A stretch of 54,639 nucleotides of DNA from positions 31,153 through 85,791 of the forward strand of contig JAQVSG010000003.1 of assembly GCA_028700655.1 (NCBI GenBank), read 5' to 3'. Below the pieces are notes generated by a model that saw only the letters and a program-made list of their open reading frames with translations, was not told the DNA's origin and did not search any database. The DNA is from Caldisericia bacterium (lineage in GTDB: Bacteria > Caldisericota > Caldisericia > UBA6126). The position numbers and the translations under genes are program-made. Of the stretch, positions 1-9,633 are shown one piece after another; position 1 is the first letter of the stretch; each line of letters opens with the position of its first letter.

Positions 1-1998
1 GGTTCCTTCTATACAGTCTTTTTCCATTTTAACGAGAATGCGTCCGCCTTCTTCGTCACCACAACAAGGGTTCCTATCTGGATGGGCAGACCATTCTATG
101 GCTTCTCCTAATGAATTTACTCGAACATCAATACAAGCATATTTATCAGGAGGGTTGCCTGGGATACTGTTGTAATAATCTAGTGCTGTCACTCCTAAGT
201 TGGTATCTACCAGTGTAGCGGGAAACAGAATAACTAAATCATAGACTGGATCTGTGGGAGCACAATCTTTTTTAAAGTAAACTGAATAAAAGCCATCGGA
301 ATCAGGATCAATAGTCATTCGCACAATACAACCGCAATACTCAGTCCACGGTTCTTCTCCACCACAATCACATTGGAAAGAAACCGTAGCTACTTCTGGA
401 CAACAGGGTACTTTCACTTCTTGCGATTCGGGGTAGAACGTGCATTTTTCATTCTTTGGTACTACTTTGTAGATTGCTGGACATGGAAGAGTGCAATCCG
501 TATCAAAGTATCCTTCATCGTTTGCTAAGCCTTTCCATATGGCATTTCCATTTTGATCATAGATATACACGACAGTATCATCTCTGCATTCTTCAGGAAG
601 TTTCACAATGATTCTTCCTTCATTGTTGCCATCACACGGTAGACAACGAACTCCATAAATCAGACCATATAATGGAGCAGTGGTGTTATAGTGAATGAAG
701 AAGAGAGAATGAGTGCCAGCGGGAACATTATTGGCCGTGAGTGTTGAACCTGTACAAACCCCAGAAGCACTTCCAATTCTGTTCTCTTCTGTAATAGCAT
801 CCAAAAAAACATCTACTTTATCATCAACAAATATGTCAATCTCTAGATTGGTGCATTTTGGGAGATTAAAATCATGTTTATATACGGCGTTTGAATCGGT
901 ATTGGTAGCACCATTCCAGTGGGGTGTACCAGGATATATCCAACAACCCCCATTTTTATAAATGTTTTCCCATGGTGAATAGGGATCTGCAGAAGTACCA
1001 TCATGAGGTGTTGGAGTGGGGGGTAGATTGCAGCTTCGTCTCCATCCTTTTGAGTCTGCATCTGAACAAGGTATTGCCATGATGGGTAGCCATTCTTTTT
1101 CAACATGTGTTACACTAGTGCTATTCTTTAAGACTTTTACTTCACAGCCACTGACCATGCAATAGTCATGATCATACGGAGCATATTCTGGGCAAGGGCA
1201 GATACAGTCGCATTCACCGTCATTTTTAAAAATCAGTTCTGCAATTCTAGTGTCAGGATGCCATTCAATTTTTTCTGTTTCAAGAGCATCCGCAGTCACT
1301 CGTAAAGGCATTAAAGATCGACCTTCTGCTATAAAGGGCACAACGGAAGGGTTGTGTGGATCAATCATTAATTCTTGTCCATTTAACTTGTACTTATTGT
1401 TGCCAATCTGAAACTCAATCGTTGTGCCACTAAGTGTGGTAATAGATACAGTGCGAGTAGTGCCATCCCAACCGATGGATGCTCCTACTTCTTTGGCTAC
1501 GTAGCTAATGAGCAAAAACATGCGATCCCAACGGATAACAGGAGATGTCTCCATGGGACCTTTTTGAACATCATTGACCCAGTACATTGTATTATCTACC
1601 TGGTATTTAAGATTTTTTCTGCACTCATTATCTTCTTGAGGACATGAAGGAGTAGCGCAGGATTCGTTTGATGTAGCAATGCGATTATTGTGTTCATCAA
1701 ATGCAACTACGATATAACAATAGCTGGTTCCATTAACAATGTTCTTTGTGTCTTTGTACGATGTTTCTTTGATGGGGAAGTCGGTAAGGGGCATATCGCT
1801 TTGATTGCCTGAACCAATTCCTCTGTAGATATAGTAGCTATGTGCTTGTTCGACCTTCTCCCATTGGAGATAATTAAAGCCACAATATCCTCGAGAAGAT
1901 AGTTGAAAAGTTGGTAATGTTTCTGCGAAAACAGGGAAGAAACTAAGTAATAGTGAAAACGAGAGCAACAATGATAGAAATTTGTAAAACTTTTTCAT
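1..1998 (-). CDS. Secreted FN3 / stalk-domain Cys-rich protein (3' end outside window)
   Basis: The frame is open for 666 codons from an ATG at 1998 to the window edge, so the C-terminus is missing. The start is preceded by GGAGGGTCTC, a strong ribosome site. A signal peptide covers residues 1-26 and ends FPVFAE. Residues 27-118 look like a fibronectin type III domain. Residues 136-257 form a copper-amine-oxidase-N (stalk) module with the EGRSLMPLR signature. The rest is rich in Cys and Pro, with repeated CCPE- and CxC-type patches and likely beta-sandwich domains. It is inferred to be exported or cell-surface; the stalk module gives no enzymatic function. It shares the stalk module with the genes at 19869-22736 and 25852-28095. 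Confidence 0.8.
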   Translation of the reverse strand, partial: MKKFYKFLSLLLSFSLLLSFFPVFAETLPTFQLSSRGYCGFNYLQWEKVEQAHSYYIYRGIGSGNQSDMPLTDFPIKETSYKDTKNIVNGTSYCYIVVAFDEHNNRIATSNESCATPSCPQEDNECRKNLKYQVDNTMYWVNDVQKGPMETSPVIRWDRMFLLISYVAKEVGASIGWDGTTRTVSITTLSGTTIEFQIGNNKYKLNGQELMIDPHNPSVVPFIAEGRSLMPLRVTADALETEKIEWHPDTRIAELIFKNDGECDCICPCPEYAPYDHDYCMVSGCEVKVLKNSTSVTHVEKEWLPIMAIPCSDADSKGWRRSCNLPPTPTPHDGTSADPYSPWENIYKNGGCWIYPGTPHWNGATNTDSNAVYKHDFNLPKCTNLEIDIFVDDKVDVFLDAITEENRIGSASGVCTGSTLTANNVPAGTHSLFFIHYNTTAPLYGLIYGVRCLPCDGNNEGRIIVKLPEECRDDTVVYIYDQNGNAIWKGLANDEGYFDTDCTLPCPAIYKVVPKNEKCTFYPESQEVKVPCCPEVATVSFQCDCGGEEPWTEYCGCIVRMTIDPDSDGFYSVYFKKDCAPTDPVYDLVILFPATLVDTNLGVTALDYYNSIPGNPPDKYACIDVRVNSLGEAIEWSAHPDRNPCCGDEEGGRILVKMEKDCIEGT

Positions 1999-2042
1999 AA
2001 AGAGACCCTCCAAGTGAAAGAATATATTGCCTACCTAAATTT

Positions 2043-2071
2043 TTTATATAGTAATCATGGTTTTTTGTCAA
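2043..2071 (-). promoter_or_regulatory. Promoter of the FN3/stalk gene
   Basis: On the minus strand a perfect -35 TTGACA (2071-2066) is followed after 17 nt by TATAAA (2048-2043), about 45 nt before the start codon at 1998. This separates the gene from the long upstream run that ends with the SRAP gene. Confidence 0.7.
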
Positions 2072-2089
2072 TTTTGTAACCATAAATCT

Positions 2090-2112
2090 AAAAAAAAAGG
2101 TACGACTTTTTT
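2090..2112 (-). terminator. Weak intrinsic terminator after the SRAP gene
   Basis: Just past the SRAP stop, the minus strand reads a run of A, a short GTCGTAC loop and then nine T (2098-2090). The stem is almost all A-U, so termination may be weak. It is placed correctly to end the long upstream run. Confidence 0.3.
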
Positions 2113-2740
2113 AAAATAGTGGAGATTTTTGGATTGGTTCAATCAAAGAAGAAAAATTATTTTTTGGGGAGTTTATCTTGTGAGAGACAGGGTAGTTACT
2201 GAGAAGAGAAAAAGATGTAGGTGTCATAATGTTTTGCAAATCTGTTATTGAAGTTTTTGTATCCAACCATGCTTCTAAATCCAAGGGATGGATAAGGACG
2301 GGCATGCGAGAATGAACTGGCGAAACAGTTTCATTGGCCATTGTAGTTAGGATGGCCACTTCGCTATGGTATATTCCCGCCAATCCAAGGACGGGAGAGG
2401 ATGAAGAAAAGAAGTAATGGGGCTGTTTATGGGAATCCCATTCAAAAAACCCTGTAGCAAGGACAATGCATCTTGAAGAAAAAAACATTTGCTGGAACAT
2501 TTTTTTTTCATGAACGGTTTCTGATTTCGCATTGATGACATATTGTAGAGGTGAGTTTTTGGGTTTCAATGTAAAACCCCATGGACGCTTATCAATATGG
2601 ATTGATAAGCTACTTTTCGCTAAAAAAAAGATTTCTGTTGATGGAGCTATATTGAAGCGAGGGGGAAGCTTAGATAGCATAGAGATATCATGGGGTCCAA
2701 AAGTGGGCGTGGGATTGGCTAAAGCAAATCTACCACACAT
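2111..2740 (-). CDS. SRAP family protein (HMCES/YedK-type abasic-site DNA-protein crosslinker)
   Basis: A 209-residue SOS-response-associated peptidase domain protein. The family covalently traps abasic sites in single-stranded DNA through Cys2, which becomes the N-terminal residue after Met removal. The start at 2740 was chosen because it places MCGRFAL first; an ATG further upstream in the same frame would bury the catalytic Cys. Family residues visible are Cys2, Asn30 (RFNIAPS), Asn70/Glu74 (NAKSETV), Glu100 (GFFEW) and His143 (HSRMPVLI). The length is normal for bacterial members. The gene begins 4 nt after the stop of the PLP-enzyme gene and has no strong ribosome site of its own, so translation is probably coupled. 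Confidence 0.9.
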   Translation of the reverse strand: MCGRFALANPTPTFGPHDISMLSKLPPRFNIAPSTEIFFLAKSSLSIHIDKRPWGFTLKPKNSPLQYVINAKSETVHEKKMFQQMFFSSRCIVLATGFFEWDSHKQPHYFFSSSSPVLGLAGIYHSEVAILTTMANETVSPVHSRMPVLIHPLDLEAWLDTKTSITDLQNIMTPTSFSLLSNYPVSHKINSPKNNFSSLIEPIQKSPLF

Positions 2741-2744
2741 ATAC

Positions 2745-3986
2745 TTATGGAAGTTGATTCCAGAGGAACTCTGCATAAGTTCTTGATTGTTCTGCATAGA
2801 GTCCTGGCTGGAAGTATAAATAGTACGGAGGGTGATAAAAACCATCGGCAGAAAACTCAATCGAAGAACCAGGTACAAATGTGCCACCAGCCATAATAAT
2901 GGGGTGTTTGTATCCATTTTGAGAAAAGGGTTCTGCTTTGACATGAGAATCAATAGGAGAGCACTTTTGAACTCCTTGAGAAAATAGATCCATATATTCT
3001 TTGGTTTTGCATTCAATGGCAAGGACAATATCGTAATGCTTTTCCGACCAATGAGGTGAGGTTGTAAAACCCATTTCCTCAAAAAAAGCAGATAAATAAA
3101 GATTTCCTTTTAGGGATTCTCGTACGGTTAATGGGGAATGAAAAAGACCCAACAAAATCTCATAGGTAAATCCAAGATTTGGCATAAATTCATATCCTAG
3201 ACCGGGTGCAATAAGGTAGGAAGAGATTCTATCAATGTATTCTTCCTTTCCAACAATATATGCACCAGTTCGGGCAATTCCAGCACCGGGATTTTTCATG
3301 AAAGAACCTGCACAAACATCCGCCCCACATTCAATGGGTTCTTTTGTTTCTGTAAACTCACCGTAACAGTTGTCTACTGCAACAACAGATTGTTTGTTAT
3401 GGAATCGAATGGTCTGAATGATTTTTTCTATATCCAAAGAGGATATGGTTTTACGGGCAGAATACCCTCTAGATTTTTGGATCCAGCATACACGAGCACT
3501 TTCTATAAGGCGAGAATCTTCCTCCGTTAATGTAGGAGAATGGAGCAGATTGATTTCTTTGTAGTGAACACCTTTTTCAAGCAAAGTTCCGGGGAAATGA
3601 TCCTGTATACCAATACAACTCTTAAGGGTTTCATAAGGAGCACCGGTTACGCTTAGAAGAATATCGTCCTTTTGGAGGAGAGAATTAAGAATAAGGAACA
3701 ATGCATGTGAACCTGACGTTATTTGCGGTCGTACCAACGCTTTTTCGGCCTGAAAAAGAGAAGAAAACACAGCTTCGGTCACTTGGGTCCCACAATCTCC
3801 CAATCCATATCCAAAACCAGGTTGTAATTGATAGCCTGACACTTGATTCTGTTGGAAAGAATTCAGTACTTTTTTGAAAGCAAGGCTATAGTTTGTGTCG
3901 ATTTCTTCATAGTAGGGCCTTAGTTGGTGACGAATTTTCTGGTCAAAAGCGAGAAAAGTACTTTTAGGACGAGTCGTTTTTGACAT
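2745..3986 (-). CDS. Methionine gamma-lyase / aluminium-resistance family PLP protein
   Basis: A 413-residue fold-type I PLP enzyme of the family annotated as methionine gamma-lyase or aluminium resistance protein (YnbB-like), common next to miaB or hfq/glnA in Bacillota. Motifs: GFGYGLGD near residue 57, TSGSHA at 90-95, Asp205 in AVDNCYGE for the pyridine nitrogen, and Lys231 in SFMKNPGAG as the likely Schiff-base lysine. The physiological substrate is not certain; the family is inferred to cleave C-S bonds. The start at 3986 lies 4 nt past the miaB stop; the upstream extension of the frame lies inside miaB and lacks family sequence. Confidence 0.85.
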   Translation of the reverse strand: MSKTTRPKSTFLAFDQKIRHQLRPYYEEIDTNYSLAFKKVLNSFQQNQVSGYQLQPGFGYGLGDCGTQVTEAVFSSLFQAEKALVRPQITSGSHALFLILNSLLQKDDILLSVTGAPYETLKSCIGIQDHFPGTLLEKGVHYKEINLLHSPTLTEEDSRLIESARVCWIQKSRGYSARKTISSLDIEKIIQTIRFHNKQSVVAVDNCYGEFTETKEPIECGADVCAGSFMKNPGAGIARTGAYIVGKEEYIDRISSYLIAPGLGYEFMPNLGFTYEILLGLFHSPLTVRESLKGNLYLSAFFEEMGFTTSPHWSEKHYDIVLAIECKTKEYMDLFSQGVQKCSPIDSHVKAEPFSQNGYKHPIIMAGGTFVPGSSIEFSADGFYHPPYYLYFQPGLYAEQSRTYAEFLWNQLP

Positions 3987-3990
3987 TGTA

Positions 3991-5298
3991 TTAAAAATGT
4001 ACCAGTTGGCCTTGTAACGTAAAATTTTGAACACAATCTACAGATACATGAACAATATCGCCTGGTTGTGGAATTGAAGTGGAAGGCAATGGAAATTGGA
4101 TAAGACGATCTTCCCATGTTTTTCCAATTCCTTTTTGCCCAGATGTATGTAAGACAAATACCTTGCATGTTTGATGAAGAAATCGTTGAAGATTTGTTTT
4201 TGCGATTCTTTTTTGGGTAGTAAGAAGGATATTTAGTCGATCTTTACTGATCATAGGGGATACATGGTTATCAAAAGTAGCTGCCTTGGTACCTGGTCGG
4301 GGAGAATAGACAGCACCGAACACGGAATCAAATCGCACTTGTTCCATTAATGCAAGCGTATTGTCAAAGGCTAGGGTGGTTTCTCCGGGAAATCCAACAA
4401 TGACATCGGTGGTAATGGACGCATGGGGAAAATACGATCGGATCCAAGATATCTTTTCAAGATACTCTTCAGCCGTATATCCTCTTTTCATTTTTTTTAA
4501 TATTTCGTTATCACCGTGTTGAACGGGAAAATGAAAGCGTTTGACAATGGTATTATGTCGCCGGACTATTTCTAATAAGTCCTTGTTAAACTCTCTGGGG
4601 TGAGATGTTAAAAAATCTAGACGTTGAATATCGGGGTTGGATGAAACTTGATCAAGAAGCTCAGAAAAGAGAATAGAGGGGTGTAAATCCTTGCCATAGC
4701 AGTTAACATTTTGTCCCAACAGGATTATTTCTTTTACACCTTCTTGTAGAGATTGTTCGACATCTCGCAGGATGGCATTGACGGGTCTGCTTTTTTCTCT
4801 TCCTCGAACATAGGGAACGATACAGTAGGTGCAGAAAGAATCACATCCAAATATGATGGGTATATATTTTGATAGCTCTTTAGGATGCGTTTGGGTGGGA
4901 GTGAAACTTGGGGTACTATCGGAGGAAAAGCCTTGTTCTTTCAAAAACAGCAAAAAATCCGAATCTACTTGTGTGGAATTGAGAGCGCCATGAAGATAAT
5001 CGATGGCATTGTGATGGGATAGTTTGGCTAAAAGATCAGAAGCACAACCTACTACACAAAGAAGGATGGAAGGTTTTTTTACTTTCCTATGATGTATTCT
5101 TCCAATGGCGCTGGCGGCTTTTTGGACAGATTTATCTCGAACAGCACAGGTATTGATGATAATAAAATCCGCTTCTTGACTAGTGGAAGCTGGTATCATC
5201 CCGTGTTGCTGGAGGATGTCTTCGTATAGACTGGAATCATAGGAGTTCATCTGACATCCTATGGTTTGAATGAAATACTTAGTCTTCGTAAAGGGCAT
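3991..5298 (-). CDS. miaB: tRNA-2-methylthio-N6-dimethylallyladenosine synthase MiaB
   Basis: A 435-residue radical SAM methylthiotransferase that adds a 2-methylthio group to i6A37 of tRNAs reading UNN codons. The N-terminal UPF0004 domain carries Cys15 (GCQMN), Cys51 (NTCAVR) and Cys85 (GCASD), which bind the auxiliary 4Fe-4S cluster. The radical SAM cluster is Cys152, Cys156 and Cys159. The last ~60 residues fit a TRAM RNA-binding domain. GCQMN near the N-terminus separates MiaB from RimO, which is encoded separately at 9633-10970. The start overlaps the end of ymdB by 20 nt, implying coupled translation. Confidence 0.95.
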   Translation of the reverse strand: MPFTKTKYFIQTIGCQMNSYDSSLYEDILQQHGMIPASTSQEADFIIINTCAVRDKSVQKAASAIGRIHHRKVKKPSILLCVVGCASDLLAKLSHHNAIDYLHGALNSTQVDSDFLLFLKEQGFSSDSTPSFTPTQTHPKELSKYIPIIFGCDSFCTYCIVPYVRGREKSRPVNAILRDVEQSLQEGVKEIILLGQNVNCYGKDLHPSILFSELLDQVSSNPDIQRLDFLTSHPREFNKDLLEIVRRHNTIVKRFHFPVQHGDNEILKKMKRGYTAEEYLEKISWIRSYFPHASITTDVIVGFPGETTLAFDNTLALMEQVRFDSVFGAVYSPRPGTKAATFDNHVSPMISKDRLNILLTTQKRIAKTNLQRFLHQTCKVFVLHTSGQKGIGKTWEDRLIQFPLPSTSIPQPGDIVHVSVDCVQNFTLQGQLVHF

Positions 5299-6076
5299 AA
5301 TCTCCTCGAATATAGGTTGTTTTTGCGGATTCTATATCGATATCAACGTGGACATAGGATACAATCGTTGGACCTTTTGTTTCAATTTCAAACAAAGCAG
5401 GTCGTTGAGTTAAGTAAGTATCAATGATAATCTCTGATTTGACTCCCAGAACAGACTGATATGCCCCACACATTCCGGCATCTGTGATATACCCTGTGCC
5501 TTTTGGGAGGATTTGGGAATCGTGTGTTTGGATATGCGTGTGGGTTCCCACCATACAGGATACTTTTCCATCTAAAAAAAAGCCCATTGCCTTTTTTTCA
5601 CTGGTGGTTTCTGCGTGAAAATCGACAAAAATAAGGGAGGTTTTCTCTTTGATTCTTTGAATTTCAGTTTCAATGGAGCGAAATGGGCAATCGGTTGGAT
5701 TGCCCATGAATATTCGACCCATAATATTGATAACACCAATAGTAGTCCCGTCTTCCAAAGTTAGTACTTTACTACCGTAACCAGGAGTTCCTGGGGGGTA
5801 GTTTAACGGACGAAGAACAGAATACTCCTCCAAGTGAGGAATAATGTCTTTTTTTCGCCAAATGTGATTTCCACTCGTAAAAACGTCAATTCCTGTTTCT
5901 TTTAAATCCATCGCATGATTCTTAGAAATACCCTTTCCACCAGAGGTATTTTCGCAATTTGCAATGACAAGGTCATAGCTGTCTCTGTGGTCATGGAGAA
6001 ATCGCTTTACACCTTGTCGGCCTAACTTGCTGACAATATCCCCCAAAAAAAGGATCTGGAGTGAACTATTTTGCAT
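5279..6076 (-). CDS. ymdB: YmdB-type metallophosphoesterase (2',3'-cyclic nucleotide phosphodiesterase)
   Basis: A 265-residue calcineurin-like phosphoesterase. In Bacillus the homologue hydrolyses 2',3'-cyclic nucleotides and affects RNase Y-linked gene expression. Metal-site motifs: GDIVSKLGRQGV near the N-terminus, NCENTSGGKG, SGNHIW, DFHAETTSEK and GTHTHIQTHD. The start is set at 6076 (MQNSSLQILFLGD), overlapping the rny stop by 11 nt; the longer frame would enter rny coding sequence. It sits between rny and miaB as in many Bacillota, but no spoVS lies between, which is weak evidence against a spore former. Confidence 0.92.
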   Translation of the reverse strand: MQNSSLQILFLGDIVSKLGRQGVKRFLHDHRDSYDLVIANCENTSGGKGISKNHAMDLKETGIDVFTSGNHIWRKKDIIPHLEEYSVLRPLNYPPGTPGYGSKVLTLEDGTTIGVINIMGRIFMGNPTDCPFRSIETEIQRIKEKTSLIFVDFHAETTSEKKAMGFFLDGKVSCMVGTHTHIQTHDSQILPKGTGYITDAGMCGAYQSVLGVKSEIIIDTYLTQRPALFEIETKGPTIVSYVHVDIDIESAKTTYIRGDYALYED

Positions 6077-7598
6077 AGGCCACAGACCTGGTTTCGCGAA
6101 TAACAGTAACTTTGATTTGACCTGGATACTCCACTTCATTTTCGACGCGTTTCACAATATCGTACGAAAGCTTTGTGAGAAGAATATCATCCACTTCATT
6201 GGGTTTTACAATGATACGAAGTTCTCGACCTGCTTGTACAGCATAACTTTTGTCGACACCATCAAATTTGTTACAGATATCTTCCAGTGTTTCAATACGT
6301 CGGATATAGGCTTCTACATCCTCTTTACGAGCACCAGGTCTTGAAGCAGATATAGCATCAGCTGCTTGTACCAATCCAGAAATGACACAATTGGCTGGAA
6401 CATCTCCATGGTGAGAAGCGGCTGCGTTTACTACTTCGTTGCTTTCTCCATATTTCTTGAGAATTTCAGCTCCCAAAATTGCGTGGGAACCTTCCATTTC
6501 TTTATCAACGGCTTTCCCGATATCGTGAAGCAAACCAGCACGTTTTGCTCGGCTTACATTTTCTCGAATTTCCGATGCCATGGCACCACTCAGAAGAGCT
6601 ACTTCTTTGGAATGATTCAAGACATTCTGGGAAAAACTGGAACGGTATTTCAACCGACCAAGAAGTTTAATCAACTCTGGATTCATAGTGCGGATCCCCA
6701 ATTCAAGAAGGGTATCTTCTCCTTCTTGAAAGATAAGGGAATCAATTTCTTTTTTGGCGGCTTCTACAAGTTCTTCAATTCTTGCTGGATGGATTCGGCC
6801 GTCAAGAATAAGTTTTTCCAAAGCCAATTTTCCAATTTCTCTCTTTATGGGTTCATAGGAAGAAATGGTAACAACCTCTGGAGTATCATCGATGAGCAAA
6901 TCAACCCCAGTTAAACTTTCGAAAATTCGAATGTTTCTGCCTTCTCGGCCAATAATTTTTCCTTTGATATCATCGCTGGGAAGGGGTACAACCGAGATTG
7001 TCGTTTCAGAAGTTTGATCGACACATATTCTTTGAATGGAAGTTGTTACTATTTTCCGAGCGGTTTGATCAGCGATCTCTTTGAAGTTATCTTCAGAGGC
7101 TTTTAAACGTGTAGCAATTTCATACTTATATTCTTCTTCCATTTTGGAGAATAGTTCTTTTTTTGCTTCTTCTTCTGACAATTGAGATATTCTGTACAAT
7201 TCTTTGTCTTGGAGATCGATTTTTTCCTGGATCTGATTTTGTGATTTTTGAAGCTCTGATTCTTTTTGGTTTAAGCTTTTTTGCTTTTTATCAATATTTT
7301 CAATTTTTCTATCAATATCAAGTTCTCTTTTTTGAAGGTAACTCTCCTTCTTCTGCAATTGTTTTTGTTTTTCATTGTTGTCTTGATCATATTGACTCTT
7401 GATCTTGTATGATTCATCCTTGGCTTGGAGAACCATCTCCTTTTTTACTCTTTGTGCTTCTTCTTTTGCAATAGCAATGATTTGTTCAGCAGATTCTTGC
7501 GCATTTTTCTTACGTTTCTGTGTTAGGTTCTGGTAAAAAAAGTATAATCCAGTAGCTCCTACTACGAGCCCTATAAGTATACCTATAATAATTTCCAC
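6066..7598 (-). CDS. rny: Ribonuclease Y
   Basis: A 510-residue membrane-anchored endoribonuclease that starts mRNA decay. One N-terminal transmembrane segment (residues 3-22) is followed by a long charged coiled coil to about residue 180, a KH domain with GKIIGREGRNIR, and an HD domain whose metal pair is His358-Asp359 (LLHDIGK). The length fits the family. The start is GTG, supported by GGAGG at 7607-7611, 8 nt upstream. It is followed directly by ymdB, its functional partner in Bacillus. Confidence 0.96.
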   Translation of the reverse strand: MEIIIGILIGLVVGATGLYFFYQNLTQKRKKNAQESAEQIIAIAKEEAQRVKKEMVLQAKDESYKIKSQYDQDNNEKQKQLQKKESYLQKRELDIDRKIENIDKKQKSLNQKESELQKSQNQIQEKIDLQDKELYRISQLSEEEAKKELFSKMEEEYKYEIATRLKASEDNFKEIADQTARKIVTTSIQRICVDQTSETTISVVPLPSDDIKGKIIGREGRNIRIFESLTGVDLLIDDTPEVVTISSYEPIKREIGKLALEKLILDGRIHPARIEELVEAAKKEIDSLIFQEGEDTLLELGIRTMNPELIKLLGRLKYRSSFSQNVLNHSKEVALLSGAMASEIRENVSRAKRAGLLHDIGKAVDKEMEGSHAILGAEILKKYGESNEVVNAAASHHGDVPANCVISGLVQAADAISASRPGARKEDVEAYIRRIETLEDICNKFDGVDKSYAVQAGRELRIIVKPNEVDDILLTKLSYDIVKRVENEVEYPGQIKVTVIRETRSVAYAK

Positions 7599-7625
7599 AA
7601 TTGGTTCCTCCGTGTAGAGGACCGA

Positions 7626-8063
7626 TCAAAAACCGCGGTTGTAAAGAAAGGTATATATTCTCTGCTTTTTCTTCAAAGGAGGAAGATGGGCTAATTCTTG
7701 GTTTTTGTTTTCAATTAGCATCCGTTTCATTGATTCCTCCAAATCATAAGAATAAAACCTTTCTATCATTTGTTCCACAACATCTTGTGGAATATGCTTC
7801 ATTTGTAGTACATACCGGATCTTAAATCGACCCCATTTTTTTAGTGTTTGCATTTCATGTATATGATACTTGAAAAGAGTGGTATCGTCTAGTAACAAAC
7901 TATTTTTACATTGTTCAATTGCCTCATCGCTTTCTTGGTCAGAGAAATCTTTTGTTTGTAACTGAAATAAAAGTTCCCATGAATAATAGGCTCTTCTGCT
8001 TAACAATCGAAGGGCTGTTTGATAGGCACTACGATTTTTTAGGTTTGTCTTTTGTTTTTGCAT
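7626..8063 (-). CDS. recX: Regulatory protein RecX
   Basis: A short helical protein of 145 residues that limits RecA filament growth. The sequence shows the three-helix repeat pattern of Rec[16 protein letters not shown] near the N-terminus, then [16 protein letters not shown] and [15 protein letters not shown]. The start overlaps the 3' end of recA by 35 nt, a strong context cue. There is no clear ribosome site, so translation is probably coupled to recA. It is slightly short for the family but has the core repeats. Confidence 0.85.
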   Translation of the reverse strand: MQKQKTNLKNRSAYQTALRLLSRRAYYSWELLFQLQTKDFSDQESDEAIEQCKNSLLLDDTTLFKYHIHEMQTLKKWGRFKIRYVLQMKHIPQDVVEQMIERFYSYDLEESMKRMLIENKNQELAHLPPLKKKQRIYTFLYNRGF

Positions 8064-9090
8064 TCATACTAGGTGAAGTTTCTGAAGTTTTTGGTTGTAT
8101 CATGCCAAAGGTTTCTTTCACTTTTCTTTCAATTTCTGACAAGGTATCTGGGTTGTCTAGCAAGTATCTTTTAACATTTTCGGTTCCTTGTCCTATTTTT
8201 TGATCTTGGTAGGAATACCAGGATCCACTTTTATGTATGATGTCTTTGTCCACTGCCAAGTTGACAACTTGACCTTCGTGGGATATTCCTTGACCATAAA
8301 TTAACTCACATTCACAATTTTGGTACGGAGGGGCTACTTTATTTTTAACTACCTTAATACGGATAATTTGACCAATAGGGTCTGTTCCGTTTTTGATTAA
8401 CTCTCCTCTTTTCGTTTCTAGCCGAACCGATGAATAAAATTTCAATGCACGTCCACCCGTGGTTGTTTCTGGATTGCCAAACACAATACCAATTTTATCA
8501 CGGACTTGGTTGATGAAAATGGCGGTACATTTTGATTTATTGAGAACACCCGTTAGTTTTCTTAAGGCTTGAGACATGAGTCGAGCTTGCAGCCCCATTT
8601 GTGCATCACCCATAGCTCCGTCAAGCTCTGCTTTGGGGACAAGGGCAGCCACAGAATCAATCACGATACAGTCAACAGCACCACTGCGTATCATGATTTC
8701 AGCGATTTCTAGTGCTTGTTCTCCGTAATCGGGTTGAGAGATCACTAAGTCTTCTAAATTGACTCCAAGTTGTTTTGCGTAGTTTGCATCCAGTGCGTGT
8801 TCTGCATCAATATATACGGCTTTAGCGCCTATTTTTTGTACTTCTGCAATAGCTTTCAAAGCTACCGTGCTTTTCCCTGATCCTTCTGAGCCATAGATTT
8901 CAACAATTCTACCGCGAGGATAACCTCCGATGCCCAGAGCAATATCCAATGTAAGGATTCCAGAGGAAATGGCTTCATCATTTCCTTTTTTCTCAAAATA
9001 ATCCGTATCCATTTTCATAATGGCACCTTTGCCATAGGATTTTGTTACCTGCATCATTGCGGATTCTAAAGCTTTTTCACGTTCGTTCAT
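8029..9090 (-). CDS. recA: Recombinase RecA
   Basis: The 353-residue ATP-dependent strand-exchange protein and SOS co-protease. Walker A is GSEGSGKST at residues 67-75. Other family blocks are [36 protein letters not shown] and the [15 protein letters not shown] loop. The C-terminus is Lys/Ser-rich and ends KPKKS. The start at 9090 ([11 protein letters not shown]) is preceded by AGGAGATATT; an in-frame upstream extension is not family-like. It is followed by overlapping recX. No obvious LexA box was seen in the 33 nt upstream, and the gene appears to be transcribed with cinA. Confidence 0.97.
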   Translation of the reverse strand: MNEREKALESAMMQVTKSYGKGAIMKMDTDYFEKKGNDEAISSGILTLDIALGIGGYPRGRIVEIYGSEGSGKSTVALKAIAEVQKIGAKAVYIDAEHALDANYAKQLGVNLEDLVISQPDYGEQALEIAEIMIRSGAVDCIVIDSVAALVPKAELDGAMGDAQMGLQARLMSQALRKLTGVLNKSKCTAIFINQVRDKIGIVFGNPETTTGGRALKFYSSVRLETKRGELIKNGTDPIGQIIRIKVVKNKVAPPYQNCECELIYGQGISHEGQVVNLAVDKDIIHKSGSWYSYQDQKIGQGTENVKRYLLDNPDTLSEIERKVKETFGMIQPKTSETSPSMNAKTKDKPKKS

Positions 9091-9123
9091 AATATCTCCT
9101 TTCAAAAACAAAACTTCCTTATC

Positions 9124-9633
9124 TTATTTTATGGTTTTTTTAATTTGATCCCATAAAAATTCGATTCCGGTAAGAACTGCTTGATATTTTATATCTTCTC
9201 GAGGTAAAGTCGATGAAAATTTACAATGTTTACATACAATTCTACCGTTTGGAGTAGAAATTCCAATGTATACAGTCCCTACTTCGCCACCTGCTTGGTT
9301 TACACCTGGACCAGCATTGCCAGTAAAAGAAATACCATAGTCCGCATTCATAGTTTTTTTCACATTTTGCGCCATTGCTTTTGCAGTGAAACTTGATATT
9401 ACACCATAGGTTTGGAGATCTATTTCTGAAATTCCCAATCGTAGAGTTTTTGCTCGGATAGTATAAGGGACAATCCCTTCTAATAATACTTTTGAGCTAC
9501 CAGGGATAGCTGTAATTATTGAGCAACACAACCCACCCGTTATGGACTCCGCAACACTTATTGTTTCTTTGCATTGAAGAAGGGTGTGGACAATGTTTTC
9601 TGCAATATTATATAGTCTTTCTTTCGGAGGCAT
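9124..9633 (-). CDS. CinA C-terminal domain protein (PncC-type NMN amidohydrolase)
   Basis: A stand-alone 169-residue CinA-C domain, the part that deamidates nicotinamide mononucleotide in the pyridine nucleotide cycle. Motifs: TISVAESITGGL near residue 24, SKVLLEGIVPYT, AMAQNVKKTMNADYGISFTGNAGP, and GTVYIGI. The N-terminal MoCF-like domain of full-length CinA is absent. The ATG overlaps the rimO stop as TAATG, so translation is coupled, and recA follows 33 nt later, the usual cinA-recA order in Bacillota. Confidence 0.88.
   Translation of the reverse strand: MPPKERLYNIAENIVHTLLQCKETISVAESITGGLCCSIITAIPGSSKVLLEGIVPYTIRAKTLRLGISEIDLQTYGVISSFTAKAMAQNVKKTMNADYGISFTGNAGPGVNQAGGEVGTVYIGISTPNGRIVCKHCKFSSTLPREDIKYQAVLTGIEFLWDQIKKTIK

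Noticed and set aside
713-1106. Open frames on both strands inside the first gene
   Set aside because: They lie in other frames of a continuous secreted protein with recognisable domains, lack ribosome sites and have biased, non-protein-like composition.
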